Assembly (NCBI GenBank): GCA_964420145.1
Contig: CAYQRB010000002.1
Span: 4,255 to 68,254 of the forward strand
DNA: 64,000 bases
Direction of reading: 5' to 3'
Origin: JAJTYI01 sp964420145
Lineage (GTDB): Bacteria > Patescibacteriota > Dojkabacteria > B142 > OLB20
The notes under the pieces are model-generated. The model searched no databases and was not told the origin of the DNA. It saw only the letters and a list, made by a program, of their open reading frames with translations. The position numbers were made by a program, and so were the translations under genes. Positions 44,025-53,468 of the stretch are shown here, one piece after another; position 1 is the first letter of the stretch; every line of letters starts with the position of its first letter.

Positions 44025-45992
44025 ATGGCACAATCATTTGATCTTATAGGACAAAGAAATATTCGTATTGAAAAAGCTAATAAGCTTAGGAAAATCGGAA
44101 TTAACCCCTACCCTTCTGTTTCCAGAAGAAATACAAGTACGCAAGAAGCTAGGGCTAGTTTTGAGGATAATGATGGAAAAAGCGTGGTAGTTGCAGGGAG
44201 ATTAATGTCTTGGAGGGAGCATGGTGGAGTAGTTTTTGGAAATGTTCAAGACCAAAGTGGATCTATCCAGCTATACATAAAGTCTGAAGTAATAGAAAAA
44301 ACGAACCCCAAAAAAGGAAATATAGGTTTTGAAGACCTACATCTCTTAGATATTGGTGATATTGTAGAGGCTGTGGGATCTGTTACTAAAACCCAAAAAG
44401 GGGAGATTTCTATTTTGGTATATGAACTACGACTTTTAACTAAGTCGATTAGGCCTCTACCCGACAAACGGAAAGGTTTACAGGATAAAGAGAAAATCTA
44501 CCGCCAAAGATATCTGGATATGATTATGAATCCTGATAAAAGATGGAGGTTTGTTAAAACAGCAGAGATTGTTTTTGCCATTAGAGAGTTTTTAAATAGT
44601 AAAGGTTTTTTAGAAATCAAAACACCAATCATTCAGCCATCTTACGGGGGTACACTTGCAAAACCTTTTCAAACACATGTAAATGCATTAAATACTGATT
44701 ATTATCTTGCTATTTCTCACGAACTGTACTTAAAAAGGCTTATCACTGCTGGTTTCGAAAATGTTTATAACATAACTGGGTATTTTAGAAATGAAGGAAT
44801 TGATCGTACTCATAATCCAGAGTTCCAAATGGTTGAAACTATGACTGCTTTCAAAAACTATGAGTATAATATGGATTTAATTGAAGATTTATACAAGTAT
44901 GTAGCTACCAAGGTTTTCAATAAAACAGAATTTGAGATAGCAGGACATTCTATAGACTTTAGTAAAGATTGGCCCAGGATTAAAATGATAGATGCTGTTA
45001 AAACATATGCCAGACACGATTTTAATAAGATTCAAACTATAGCAGAAGCACACAAGATACTCTCCCTAGAAGGGATAAACTCAAAACCAAAAACGATTTC
45101 AGAGTCAATGGTAGAGATTTTTAAGGAAAAAGTTGAAAGTAAGTTAATAGAGCCGACCTTTATTTATGGTCATCCAGTGGAAATTTCTCCATTAGCCAAA
45201 CGAATGGATTCTGACTCTCGGTTTGTAGAACGATTTGAGATTTTTATTGGAGGAATAGAAGGAGGAGATAACTGGACTGAGTTAAATGATCCAGTAGAGT
45301 TATTTGCTAGGTTCAAAGATCAATTTGACCGTAGAGATAATGGAGATGAAGAAGCCCACCCAATGGATATTGACTTCTTAGAAACTATGGAATACGGAAT
45401 GCCTCCAACAACCGGTCTAGGGCCAGGCATTGAAAGGTTGGCTATGATGCTTACTGATACAGAATACATAGATGATGTATTGTTTTTCCCTATGATGCGT
45501 CCTGCACAAATTACAAAGTCTCAGACGGAAATATATGGGGAAAAATATGTACAAGGTTCAACCAAAAGCTCGAAGCAAGATTTTAGTAAAAAGATGGTGA
45601 TTGTAGTAAATAAAGAAGTTAAAGGCTGGCAGTTAACCAACACCATTGCTCATATCTCAGCATATTTAGGCAATAAAATCCCACAAGCTCAATTTCAGTC
45701 CAGGGATAAGTTTATTCTCAAAGACGGAGAAATTAACTCCAACTCCCAATATGGGATTGTTACTCTAACCGCAGGACCCGCTCAACTCAAAAACTTGCTA
45801 GAAAGGATAGAAGAAACAGGGCTTCCTCATCTGGTTTTTGTAGATGAAATGATAGAGATGGGTAACGACGATGAACTCAGTGATAACCTATCACAAAAAG
45901 CTAAATCAGAACTGAATTATCTAGGAATTGGAGTGTTTGGAAATGTTGATGAAGTTGAGAAACTTACAAAAAAATTTAGCCTGTACAAATAA
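44025..45992 (+). CDS. lysS: Lysyl-tRNA synthetase (class II) with C-terminal DUF2000-like domain
   Basis: Charges tRNA-Lys. Residues 1-510 are a class II LysRS: N-terminal OB fold (VVVAGRLMSWREHGG), motif 1 FLEIKTPIIQPSYGG, motif 2 FRNEGIDRTHNPEF and motif 3 GLGPGIERLAMM. From about residue 520 a second domain follows: KKMVIVVNKEVKGWQLTNTI, AHISAYLGN, YGIVTLTAGPAQLKNLL and a final LGIGVFGNVDEVEKLTKKF. This matches the DUF2000 pattern, a fold related to archaeal-type peptidyl-tRNA hydrolase 2. Total length is 655 residues, against about 500 for normal LysRS. The gene lies opposite a tRNA-Lys gene across a short divergent spacer. Confidence 0.92.
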   Translation: MAQSFDLIGQRNIRIEKANKLRKIGINPYPSVSRRNTSTQEARASFEDNDGKSVVVAGRLMSWREHGGVVFGNVQDQSGSIQLYIKSEVIEKTNPKKGNIGFEDLHLLDIGDIVEAVGSVTKTQKGEISILVYELRLLTKSIRPLPDKRKGLQDKEKIYRQRYLDMIMNPDKRWRFVKTAEIVFAIREFLNSKGFLEIKTPIIQPSYGGTLAKPFQTHVNALNTDYYLAISHELYLKRLITAGFENVYNITGYFRNEGIDRTHNPEFQMVETMTAFKNYEYNMDLIEDLYKYVATKVFNKTEFEIAGHSIDFSKDWPRIKMIDAVKTYARHDFNKIQTIAEAHKILSLEGINSKPKTISESMVEIFKEKVESKLIEPTFIYGHPVEISPLAKRMDSDSRFVERFEIFIGGIEGGDNWTELNDPVELFARFKDQFDRRDNGDEEAHPMDIDFLETMEYGMPPTTGLGPGIERLAMMLTDTEYIDDVLFFPMMRPAQITKSQTEIYGEKYVQGSTKSSKQDFSKKMVIVVNKEVKGWQLTNTIAHISAYLGNKIPQAQFQSRDKFILKDGEINSNSQYGIVTLTAGPAQLKNLLERIEETGLPHLVFVDEMIEMGNDDELSDNLSQKAKSELNYLGIGVFGNVDEVEKLTKKFSLYK

Positions 45993-46104
45993 ACTTATAC
46001 AAGTAAATGTCCTATCAATACGGTTTATAGTAATAACTCTTGTGGCGAGTATTGATCAAAAAATGGTCATTTATTTATATGATGAGATTGGGCAGTTTTA
46101 GTTA

Positions 46105-46416
46105 TTACTTAAGCAATCTCCATCTGTTCGCAAATACCGTCATGCTTGCTTTAGCTTCTCCTTCATTGTTTAGGTAAGCGTCAGCTTCTGGTCTGCCTTC
46201 AACCATTACATAATCACCCTTCTTTACCTGACCTGCCTTTTCAAAAGATTTGTTGAATATCAGGATATTATAAAAACTTGTGCGTTCTTGTTTGTCTGTA
46301 CCAAGATATTCATTAACCGCAACTGCAAACTTAGCATAGTTTTTTCCTTCTTTGCTAGCAAGAAGTTCGCCGTCTTTGGTAGCGCGTCCTAGCACGATTA
46401 GTTGTTGCATGGACAT
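46105..46416 (-). CDS. ssb: Single-stranded DNA-binding protein, short
   Basis: 103 residues forming one OB fold: IVLGRATKDGELLASKEGKNYAKFAVAVNE, SFYNILIFNKSFEKAGQ and KKGDYVMVEGRPEAD. The protein stops right after the OB fold, in RWRLLK. The long linker and the acidic DDDIPF-type tip that bacterial SSBs use to recruit partners are missing. It may be a secondary SSB, or a lineage form that lacks the tail. ATG at 46416 or 46410. Confidence 0.85.
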   Translation of the reverse strand: MSMQQLIVLGRATKDGELLASKEGKNYAKFAVAVNEYLGTDKQERTSFYNILIFNKSFEKAGQVKKGDYVMVEGRPEADAYLNNEGEAKASMTVFANRWRLLK

Positions 46417-46516
46417 AATTAAAAATATAAAAAATAAATTAGCTAATTTTAACCAGTAGTTCTGGCAAATTTCTGAAATAAGGTAAAAATAGAAAATTTA
46501 TAATTTAAGGAGAAAA

Positions 46517-47176
46517 CTATTCTATTATGTTTTTTAGTTCTGTTATGTCTGTACTCCAAGTTCGCCTGTTTGACCACTCAAGACCTTTGAATTGTAGTTT
46601 ATATTTATCGGCTGGTTTTGTAACAGAACCAAGGTAAACAAAGGTCTTTTTTTCTATATTAGCCTTTTGAATAGCAAGCAACATCATCCCCATCCCGTAG
46701 TTTTTATTAAACTCTACAAGATCATAGAACGGATACGCATAATGCAAAATTTTCCCGGTTTCAAAACATATCGCATATCCTACTTTCTTACTATTAAAAC
46801 TATAGATTAAAAGCGAATTATAATTACTCTTAAATGGGTTTGTAAGGAGTTCTCTGGCTTTATTAACCGTGAAAGTGCGACTACCAAACTTTGTCTCATA
46901 GAAATATTTTGCTAGTTTTGATATTTCCCAATCATAATCTTCAAAAGACAATGGTAATGTTTGAGTAGTCACCTCCAACCCTTCGATATGTTTTAACACC
47001 CTCTTGTTCTCACTACTTAACTCAAACTCTGACAACCGTATTCGTAGAGATCTGGTTTGGTTCATAACACCTTTGTTTATCCGTGTAAACACATAGCCAT
47101 CAGCATATTTTTTTTCTATAGTATTTTGTGAGAGATCACTAAGAACGATTTGATCAGTCTTGTAGTAGCTAGACAT
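46517..47176 (-). CDS. GNAT-fold protein similar to arginyl/leucyl-tRNA-protein transferases (ATE/Bpt-like)
   Basis: 219 residues. The N-terminal third has RLSEFELSSENKRVLKHIEGL, resembling the F-x-x-S-x-x-x-R-R-x-L segment of ATE1/Bpt enzymes. The C-terminal part has YPFYDLVEFNKNYGMGMML, then KTFVYLGSVTKPADKYKLQFKG-like spacing (here split), matching the GNAT core where those enzymes read YLGYW and K-M-x-Y-K. If correct it would add an amino acid from aminoacyl-tRNA to protein N termini, or be a distant acyltransferase. The N-terminal cysteine cluster of ATE1 is absent. Ends TAG, with in-frame TAA three codons later. Confidence 0.5.
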   Translation of the reverse strand: MSSYYKTDQIVLSDLSQNTIEKKYADGYVFTRINKGVMNQTRSLRIRLSEFELSSENKRVLKHIEGLEVTTQTLPLSFEDYDWEISKLAKYFYETKFGSRTFTVNKARELLTNPFKSNYNSLLIYSFNSKKVGYAICFETGKILHYAYPFYDLVEFNKNYGMGMMLLAIQKANIEKKTFVYLGSVTKPADKYKLQFKGLEWSNRRTWSTDITELKNIIE

Positions 47177-47263
47177 TGTAGTTAGAGTAAATATAGATTT
47201 ATTAGATTATCACAATAAATCATAAAGAGTGTAAACCTTTTTGTCTTTTAAGTTTATTTAAAA

Positions 47264-49834
47264 TTAGGATTCATTTTTTCCTACCTTTAGTTTTTCTATT
47301 TCTTCAGCCAGCATTTGCATATATAGAGTATATCCAATTTGCTTGATATTCCCGTGTTGCTGTTTACCTAAAAGGTTTCCTGCTCCTCGTATTTCGAGAT
47401 CTCTAGAGGCAAGCTTAAAGCCTGCCCCGAACTCATTGATTTCTTTCATTGCCTGTAGTCTTCGTTTGTATTTCCTTCTTTCACGAAATTTCTTGATAGA
47501 ATCGGCATCAGTCGTCTGTAATTCAGGCATTATTTCTGTCTTGTCTATATCCTCCCCATCATAAAAAAAGTATGCAAACGCCTGTTTGTCACTTCTGCCC
47601 ACTCTTCCTCTGAGTTGATACATTTGGCCTAAGCCAAAGTTTTGTGCGTGTTCGATTATGATGGTGTTTACATTTGGCATATCTATACCATTTTCAATAA
47701 TCGTGGTACAGACAAGGATATCATATAATTTATCATAAAAGTCAGATACATTTTTCTTTAAAGTTTGTGGAAGCATTTGACCGTGTGCATATATTATCCT
47801 AGCTTTGGGTACAAGCCTTTTTAGTCTAGTGACTGTTGATTGAATAGTTTTGATTTTATTGTGTAGATAGTAAACCTGCCCTCCTCTAGCTAACTCATAC
47901 TCTAGTGCCTCTTTAATTTTATCATTACTGATTTTAGTTACTATATTTTTCACAATTTTTCTGCCCTGGGGAGGTGTTTGTATTATAGAAATATCTTGTA
48001 TACTAGAAAGTGCCATAGATAAACTTCTAGGGATTGGTGTCGCAGACATAGAAAGTACATGAACTCCGATTTCTAGTTGTTTTAGTTTCTCTTTTTGTTT
48101 AACTCCAAATTTTTGCTCTTCATCAATTACTATAAGTCCTAGTTTTTTGAATTTAATATCACTAGAGAGCAGTCGATGTGTCCCTATTACTATGTCTATT
48201 TTGCCCTGTGCGATTTTTTCTATGGTATTTTTTTCACTACCCAAACTTATTCTAGAAAGTGAAGCAACTTTGATGTTAAACGGAGAGAACCTGTCTATAA
48301 AGACTTTTTCGTGTTGTGCGGTTAAAACGGTTGTCGGACAAAGTACGGCAACTTGATATCCGTTTTCTACCATTTTGTAGGTTGCTCTCATTGCTATCTC
48401 TGTTTTACCATAACCTACATCCCCAACGATTATCCTGTTCATTGGACTATTTTTCCCTAAGTCTTTGAGAATATCTTTTTCTGTCTGTTTTTGATCTGTG
48501 GTTATTTCATAGGGGAAAGTATCAACAAAATCTTGATACTTTCCTGGGCTTAGGGTATCTATTGAGATAGTTTTTGCTAATTCCCTTTTTGCATAAAGTG
48601 CAATCAGTTCTTTTGCCATCTCGTATATAGATTCTTTGGTTTTGTTACGGATATTCTCCCAATCTGTCTTCCCAAGTCTTGTAATTTCAGGCTCTTGTTC
48701 ATCAACACTAATATATTTAGTTAGTTTGTCTATTTGTGTAAGTGGAACATATAACTCATCATCTTCTGCATACCCAATTAAGACATAATCTTCCCGTATA
48801 ATCTTTTTTATCTTTTCCCCTACTCCTGTACGGATTTCTTGTGTATATTGCTCTTGTGTAATACCTTTATATATCCCTACTCCGTGTTCCTCGTGAACAA
48901 TAAAATCTCCGATTTCTATTTCTCCTTCAAGATTTGCCAGAATTTTTCTAGCTCTCTCAGATGAGAGTTTCTTTGCTTCTGCACCTAAGAAAATCGTTCC
49001 AAACAGTTCTTTATCTGAGAGAATTAGTAATTTCAATATATTTGACTGAAACCCAGAGTCAATATAGTCACTTTTGGATAAATATTTTTGTAAATTATCA
49101 GGAAGTAAATCCTTATTCCTTGAAAAGATTCTGACATAATAGCCACTCTTTTCTTTTTCGTTAATTTCATGAGATAAGATATCGAGGCGATTATAAAAAA
49201 GAGTCGGATATTCAAAGTCAAATGATACTAATGATTTACTTGGAAATGAATCCAAACTATCTCCACCAAAGATTAGAATTGTATTTTGCGGTTCCAAATG
49301 AGGATTGGAAATAAATATTTGCTCTAATTGGGATTTAAAATCCAATTTAGAAATATCTCCTAGTAGAAAAAATTGAACCTCTCCCATAGAATTGCCATAA
49401 ATTTCGTCGTAGAGTACGGCTGATTCTATAGTTTCTCCAAAAAACGAGACTCTCACTGGATGATCTAATCCAGGAGGCCAAAATCTTAAAACATCACCTT
49501 TTATAGTAAAATCACAAATATCTTCTACCCTATTAGTTTTTTGATAACCATACTCAATAATTGATCGTATTAGCGAGGTTGCCTTTGTTTCCTTAAACAT
49601 AACGAGTAAAAGGCTATCTAGATATTTTCTTAAATCAGGACTATCACGGCGGAGAGAAATTATCCCTTTATCTAGGTCTTTAGATAACATAACAAGTAAA
49701 TCTTCATAAAGGGATGGGGTAATTCCATCTATTTCAAGTATTGGTAAGTATTTATCACTAAGAGATTTATCAGTTAGCCTTGTTAATAAATCTAAATACG
49801 CAGGGTGTTTTTTGATATATTTGGAAAATACCAT
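47264..49834 (-). CDS. mfd: Transcription-repair coupling factor Mfd, short form
   Basis: Mfd displaces RNA polymerase stalled at lesions and recruits UvrA. Residues from about 110 (GDVLRFWPPGLDHPVRVSFFG) form the end of the UvrB-homology module. GDFIVHEEHGVGIYKGI starts the RNA polymerase-interaction domain. The translocase has VGDVGYGKTEIAMRA (Walker A), VIDEEQKFG and QLRGRVGRSDKQAFAYFF. It ends soon after GAGNLLGKQQHG. At 856 residues it lacks part of the N-terminal module and the whole C-terminal D7 domain that normally blocks the UvrA-binding surface. It lies between the ATE-like gene and a glycosyltransferase. Confidence 0.92.
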   Translation of the reverse strand: MVFSKYIKKHPAYLDLLTRLTDKSLSDKYLPILEIDGITPSLYEDLLVMLSKDLDKGIISLRRDSPDLRKYLDSLLLVMFKETKATSLIRSIIEYGYQKTNRVEDICDFTIKGDVLRFWPPGLDHPVRVSFFGETIESAVLYDEIYGNSMGEVQFFLLGDISKLDFKSQLEQIFISNPHLEPQNTILIFGGDSLDSFPSKSLVSFDFEYPTLFYNRLDILSHEINEKEKSGYYVRIFSRNKDLLPDNLQKYLSKSDYIDSGFQSNILKLLILSDKELFGTIFLGAEAKKLSSERARKILANLEGEIEIGDFIVHEEHGVGIYKGITQEQYTQEIRTGVGEKIKKIIREDYVLIGYAEDDELYVPLTQIDKLTKYISVDEQEPEITRLGKTDWENIRNKTKESIYEMAKELIALYAKRELAKTISIDTLSPGKYQDFVDTFPYEITTDQKQTEKDILKDLGKNSPMNRIIVGDVGYGKTEIAMRATYKMVENGYQVAVLCPTTVLTAQHEKVFIDRFSPFNIKVASLSRISLGSEKNTIEKIAQGKIDIVIGTHRLLSSDIKFKKLGLIVIDEEQKFGVKQKEKLKQLEIGVHVLSMSATPIPRSLSMALSSIQDISIIQTPPQGRKIVKNIVTKISNDKIKEALEYELARGGQVYYLHNKIKTIQSTVTRLKRLVPKARIIYAHGQMLPQTLKKNVSDFYDKLYDILVCTTIIENGIDMPNVNTIIIEHAQNFGLGQMYQLRGRVGRSDKQAFAYFFYDGEDIDKTEIMPELQTTDADSIKKFRERRKYKRRLQAMKEINEFGAGFKLASRDLEIRGAGNLLGKQQHGNIKQIGYTLYMQMLAEEIEKLKVGKNES

Positions 49835-49856
49835 ATTACGAATCTCTAACCTATAA

Positions 49857-50801
49857 TTATTTTGTACTTTCTACTCTTACCCATAACTCATCAAGTGATT
49901 TATGTCGTATTTTCTGCTGGTAAAAAATTACTAGCCACATATAGAGTCTGAGTGGGTAAAGGGTAAGTGACCATATCATCTCCTTCATTGAAGTAGCGTA
50001 TTTAATAGGAAACCAGAAATAACCAAGTTCTTTCCAAAAATTTCTAACCTTCGTATCTTTTGTAATTACGCCATATTTCCATAATTGAACATATCCTCCC
50101 ACAGCTCTGAGTTTCTGTTTGTACCAGTCACGAAGATTTGTGGGGTATCCCACATAGACTTTAGCATCTGGAATATATTCTAGCTTCCCTCCTTTGACCA
50201 ATAATACATATGATAAATACGCATCATCTACCAAAGTATCTTCGGGGAGTTGAAGTTGGAAGTTACGCATAGCGAGAGCATACCCACTTAGAACAAAAAA
50301 ATTGTTTTTAGAGCCAATAAATACTTGTGATTTCCCCGTCTTAACGCCTTTTAATGTCGTTAGGCGCTTATGATGTGCAGCATCTGCCAAAAGGTGTGAT
50401 ATATACCCAAAGAACTGATTTCGCTTATTAGTAGACACTGGCCTACCCGTCACTCCCATAACCTTTGAGTTGCGAAATGGAGCTGTTAAAAGTTTTAAAT
50501 TATTTTTTCCAAAATACACATCCCCATCTGTTAAAACCAAAACCTTCCCTTTAGCTTTTTTAAATGCTTGATTTAAGGCGGTAGGCTTCCCTTTGAAGGA
50601 GTCTATAAGCTGAGTCCATTTTATATTTGGATATTTAGATATTGTTTTTTTCGCCACCTTGTTGGTAGCTTTGTCAGGAATAACTGTAATTAACTGGAAT
50701 GGTTGAGTATACCCAGAGTATACAGGATCACATATTGCTTCGATAGCTTTTTTTATTGTATTTTCTTCTCTATAAGCAGTGATGATTACTGAAAGCTCCA
50801 T
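49857..50801 (-). CDS. Family 2 glycosyltransferase
   Basis: 314 residues from the ATG at 50801 (a GTG two codons upstream is possible). A GT-A fold begins with LSVIITAYREENTIKKAIEA. The metal-binding motif is LTDGDVYFG. A later DDAYLSYVLLVKGGKLEYIP holds the likely catalytic acid. KQKLRAVGGYVQLWKYG takes the place of QxxRW, and hydrophobic segments near the C terminus suggest membrane attachment. It is related to processive polysaccharide synthases. Acceptor unknown. It follows the Mur-ligase operon by about 55 bases. Confidence 0.83.
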   Translation of the reverse strand: MELSVIITAYREENTIKKAIEAICDPVYSGYTQPFQLITVIPDKATNKVAKKTISKYPNIKWTQLIDSFKGKPTALNQAFKKAKGKVLVLTDGDVYFGKNNLKLLTAPFRNSKVMGVTGRPVSTNKRNQFFGYISHLLADAAHHKRLTTLKGVKTGKSQVFIGSKNNFFVLSGYALAMRNFQLQLPEDTLVDDAYLSYVLLVKGGKLEYIPDAKVYVGYPTNLRDWYKQKLRAVGGYVQLWKYGVITKDTKVRNFWKELGYFWFPIKYATSMKEMIWSLTLYPLRLYMWLVIFYQQKIRHKSLDELWVRVESTK

Positions 50802-50857
50802 TTTCACAAAAAGTTAATTGAGCAGATATTATACCGTTAAAGGGTGGAAATAGGTAA

Positions 50858-51241
50858 TTATTTGATGAGCGGTAATTGTTGTGTTTTTTTTGATTTTATC
50901 TTAAGGGTCTTTCTTCTTTTGTTTGAAGGCATTTTTATCCCTTTTTTACTACATAACTCATGTAATTTCCACATATAGAGTCTTCCTTTGTTTACATCTT
51001 GTGTTGGATAATCAAGTGTGAAAGTTAATGCCTGTTCCATAAGACTTCTGGGTAAGTCTTTGGCTAATTTTATATAAAGAGCTTTATGTTTGGGATCATG
51101 AAGTTGATGAGAAATTCTAACACCATAGTCTTGAAATTCTTCCTTTAGGTATTTTGAGTTTTGCGTCATCCGCTCTACAAAATCATATTTAGTAAGTATT
51201 GTAGAAGCCTTAGAAAACTCCCTATTCTTGTGATTTGTCAT
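50858..51241 (-). CDS. Small basic protein of unknown function
   Basis: 127 residues, mostly helical and very basic at the C terminus (KRRKTLKIKSKKTQ). Segments such as FQDYGVRISHQLHDPKHKALYIKLAKDLPR recall patescibacterial helical proteins but I know no named family. The basic tail suggests nucleic-acid binding. It starts 3 bases after the stop of the Mpl-like ligase, so it belongs to that operon. Confidence 0.65.
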   Translation of the reverse strand: MTNHKNREFSKASTILTKYDFVERMTQNSKYLKEEFQDYGVRISHQLHDPKHKALYIKLAKDLPRSLMEQALTFTLDYPTQDVNKGRLYMWKLHELCSKKGIKMPSNKRRKTLKIKSKKTQQLPLIK

Positions 51242-51243
51242 AG

Positions 51244-52692
51244 TTAGGTGATAGAAAAATATTTAACTAGGTTATCTATCATACCTCGGAATCCGTGACT
51301 ACCCATAAATATTATTATTTTATGTTTGTCAGGACCTAGTTCGATATATTTAACCAGAAGCTTTAGTAGTACATCATCATCAGGGACTATGGTTATATTG
51401 GAGTAATACTGTTTTAACCTATCCGAAAGTTCTTGTTCGTTAAATCTATACAACTCTGTTTTAGGTAGTCTAGTGAATCGAGGGAAAATAATCTCATTAA
51501 CATCTTCAAAGGCATTTTCGTATGTTGCTAAAGAAGCCTCTGTTCTGTTTCCTGTGTTTGGCTCAAATATTACATATATCTCGCTATCTGGATAATCTCC
51601 TTTTAGTGCCTTTATACTTCCTCTTGCTTTGGGAGGAGAGCTTCCGAAATCATCTATTATGATGAAGTTTCGGTTTTGATACTTAATCTCAAGTCGTCTT
51701 TTTATTCCTTTGAACTCAGCAATTGCTTCTTGTATTCTTTCCTTTTTTATACCAAATTCATAGGCCAGAGCAGTAGAGGCAAGAAGATTTTCCTCGTTAA
51801 ACTCACCGATTATTTTCCGTTCATAAGGGATAATCTCAAGATCTGCAACATCTCTATCAAGCTTTATGAAAGTAGGTAGCGGTTTAGAAGTATTTTCTAA
51901 ATACCAATGTGGTTGTATATAGGCTTTATCTTTGTTTGCGGAATAATAAATAACCCGACAATCTATATTTTGAGTGATTTCTACTACGGTTTTATCATTG
52001 GCGTTGGCGATTATAATTCCACTTTGCGGGATCATATCAATAAGTTTTTCAAAATTTGCTATATACTCTGCTTGTGTAGGAAATAAATCAGGATGTTCCC
52101 ATTGGCAAGAATTTATGACTAGATATTTGGGGTTATAATAGAAAAACTTTGAAGTTCTATCGTCTAGGGAGGTTAGGTACTCATCGCCTTCTACAATTGA
52201 GTATTTGGTGTTTTGAGTTTTGGCTTTTGTTGTTTCTTTCATTTCTGGAGAAACTCCTCCATACATATAGCTTATTTCTATTTTGGCTTTTTCAAACATA
52301 GATACCAGTGCTGCAGTTATTGTAGTTTTGCCGTATGTACCAGTAACCACTATCGATTCGTTTGTTATCACATATTCTGATAATACAGACGGATAAGATT
52401 TGATGGGAATACCTAAACGAAAGGCTTCTTGATATTCAAGGTTCTTTTCACCTTTGAGACCTTGTACAATGACAAGATCGGGATGGTTGCCATCTTCATC
52501 TGTGAGGCGTTCTGCTTTATAACCGATTGCTATCTGGATATCATATTTCTCAAGATATGTACTAATAGGAGGAAAAAATCCTTTATCACTACCTGTTATT
52601 TTAACACCATTGTATTTAAACATAACGGCCAATCCAGAAGTTACAACTCCGCATATTCCTATAAAATGAACCCATTCAGGTAGTTTTTTCAT
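51244..52692 (-). CDS. Mur ligase family protein, Mpl-like
   Basis: 482 residues with the three Mur-ligase domains. The N-terminal Rossmann part starts WVHFIGICGVVTSGLAVMF. The ATP loop is VTGTYGKTTITA. VEGDEYLTSLDDRTSKFFYY and WEHPDLFPTQAEY follow the Mpl pattern (murein tripeptide ligase, EGDEY plus E-x-D-H-x-D-I-F). The C-terminal domain has DDFGSSPPKARGSIKAL and VIFEPNTGNRTEASLATYENAF, where MurC and Mpl normally read DDxAHHP and FEPRSNT. Loss of the HH pair hints at a changed substrate. The enzyme joins an amino acid or peptide to a carboxylate with ATP, either UDP-MurNAc or something else. It overlaps the NlpC/P60-like gene by 17 bases. Confidence 0.82.
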   Translation of the reverse strand: MKKLPEWVHFIGICGVVTSGLAVMFKYNGVKITGSDKGFFPPISTYLEKYDIQIAIGYKAERLTDEDGNHPDLVIVQGLKGEKNLEYQEAFRLGIPIKSYPSVLSEYVITNESIVVTGTYGKTTITAALVSMFEKAKIEISYMYGGVSPEMKETTKAKTQNTKYSIVEGDEYLTSLDDRTSKFFYYNPKYLVINSCQWEHPDLFPTQAEYIANFEKLIDMIPQSGIIIANANDKTVVEITQNIDCRVIYYSANKDKAYIQPHWYLENTSKPLPTFIKLDRDVADLEIIPYERKIIGEFNEENLLASTALAYEFGIKKERIQEAIAEFKGIKRRLEIKYQNRNFIIIDDFGSSPPKARGSIKALKGDYPDSEIYVIFEPNTGNRTEASLATYENAFEDVNEIIFPRFTRLPKTELYRFNEQELSDRLKQYYSNITIVPDDDVLLKLLVKYIELGPDKHKIIIFMGSHGFRGMIDNLVKYFSIT

Positions 52693-53467
52693 TTGTAATA
52701 TAACTAAGGCTTATATTTTTTAATCTTCGTACACCATTATCTTCTAGTTGATTCATATAGCCTTCATATGCCCAGTTTCTTCCATCTTTAATCTCAGTCC
52801 ATACTTGTTTATCTAGTGTTGCGCTACTATCAGAAATTATGATTTTACCAAATCGTAGTCCGTTTTCTTCGTTATATCCTTTGATCGAGTGGATATACTC
52901 GATTTCACTAACATTATTATCTATCACAGTTACTTCTGAAACTATCATAAGATGATGTGAATTTTTTCGAAGTCCCTTGCTACGAATAAAATCTCCCGGT
53001 CTTATCTCATTGATATTGTTTATTGGTCTCGTATTATCACTATTAGTAAGAGTGTTTGCTCCAATCTGCTCCACAGGTCTTAGTGCTCGTTTTAGTTTTT
53101 GTAACAAACTGTTATTTTTGAATTTAAGATAAGTTATGAGTGGATTTTTTCCTTCCTGTTTAAGCCAAAAGTTGTACACATGAGAAACAAGGCCAGAGCA
53201 GTCTATACCTATATGGTTGTCAATCATAAATTGACGAATTTCATCAGCAGATAATTTAGAGAGATCTATTCCTTTGAGTTGGGCGTGAACTTTGACTTCT
53301 CTGGAAATTTCACCAGGATCGCCTTTTCCGACCAAAACCCTTAATCCCGCTCTTTGTGTCTTTGGATTAATAAAATATGGACAAATAATTTGCTTCCCTC
53401 CAAGTGGTAGATGAGAGTACTCTTCTATTACTTTTTTAGCACTTTCTGGCAGAGTGTATGTTACCAT
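52676..53467 (-). CDS. NlpC/P60-like cysteine peptidase, cytoplasmic
   Basis: 263 residues. The catalytic cysteine lies in NHIGIDCSGLVSHVYNFW and the histidine in RKNSHHLMIVSEV, preceded by the typical IRPGDFIRSKG. An N-terminal 90 residues and an insertion between Cys and His are unusual. There is no signal peptide or membrane span, so unlike most NlpC/P60 proteins it should act in the cytoplasm. It could cleave or transfer gamma-D-Glu-type amide bonds on peptides made by the neighbouring ATP-grasp and Mur-type ligases. It starts 1 base after the ATP-grasp stop and overlaps the Mpl-like gene. Confidence 0.78.
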   Translation of the reverse strand: MVTYTLPESAKKVIEEYSHLPLGGKQIICPYFINPKTQRAGLRVLVGKGDPGEISREVKVHAQLKGIDLSKLSADEIRQFMIDNHIGIDCSGLVSHVYNFWLKQEGKNPLITYLKFKNNSLLQKLKRALRPVEQIGANTLTNSDNTRPINNINEIRPGDFIRSKGLRKNSHHLMIVSEVTVIDNNVSEIEYIHSIKGYNEENGLRFGKIIISDSSATLDKQVWTEIKDGRNWAYEGYMNQLEDNGVRRLKNISLSYITNEKTT

Positions 53468-53468
53468 T

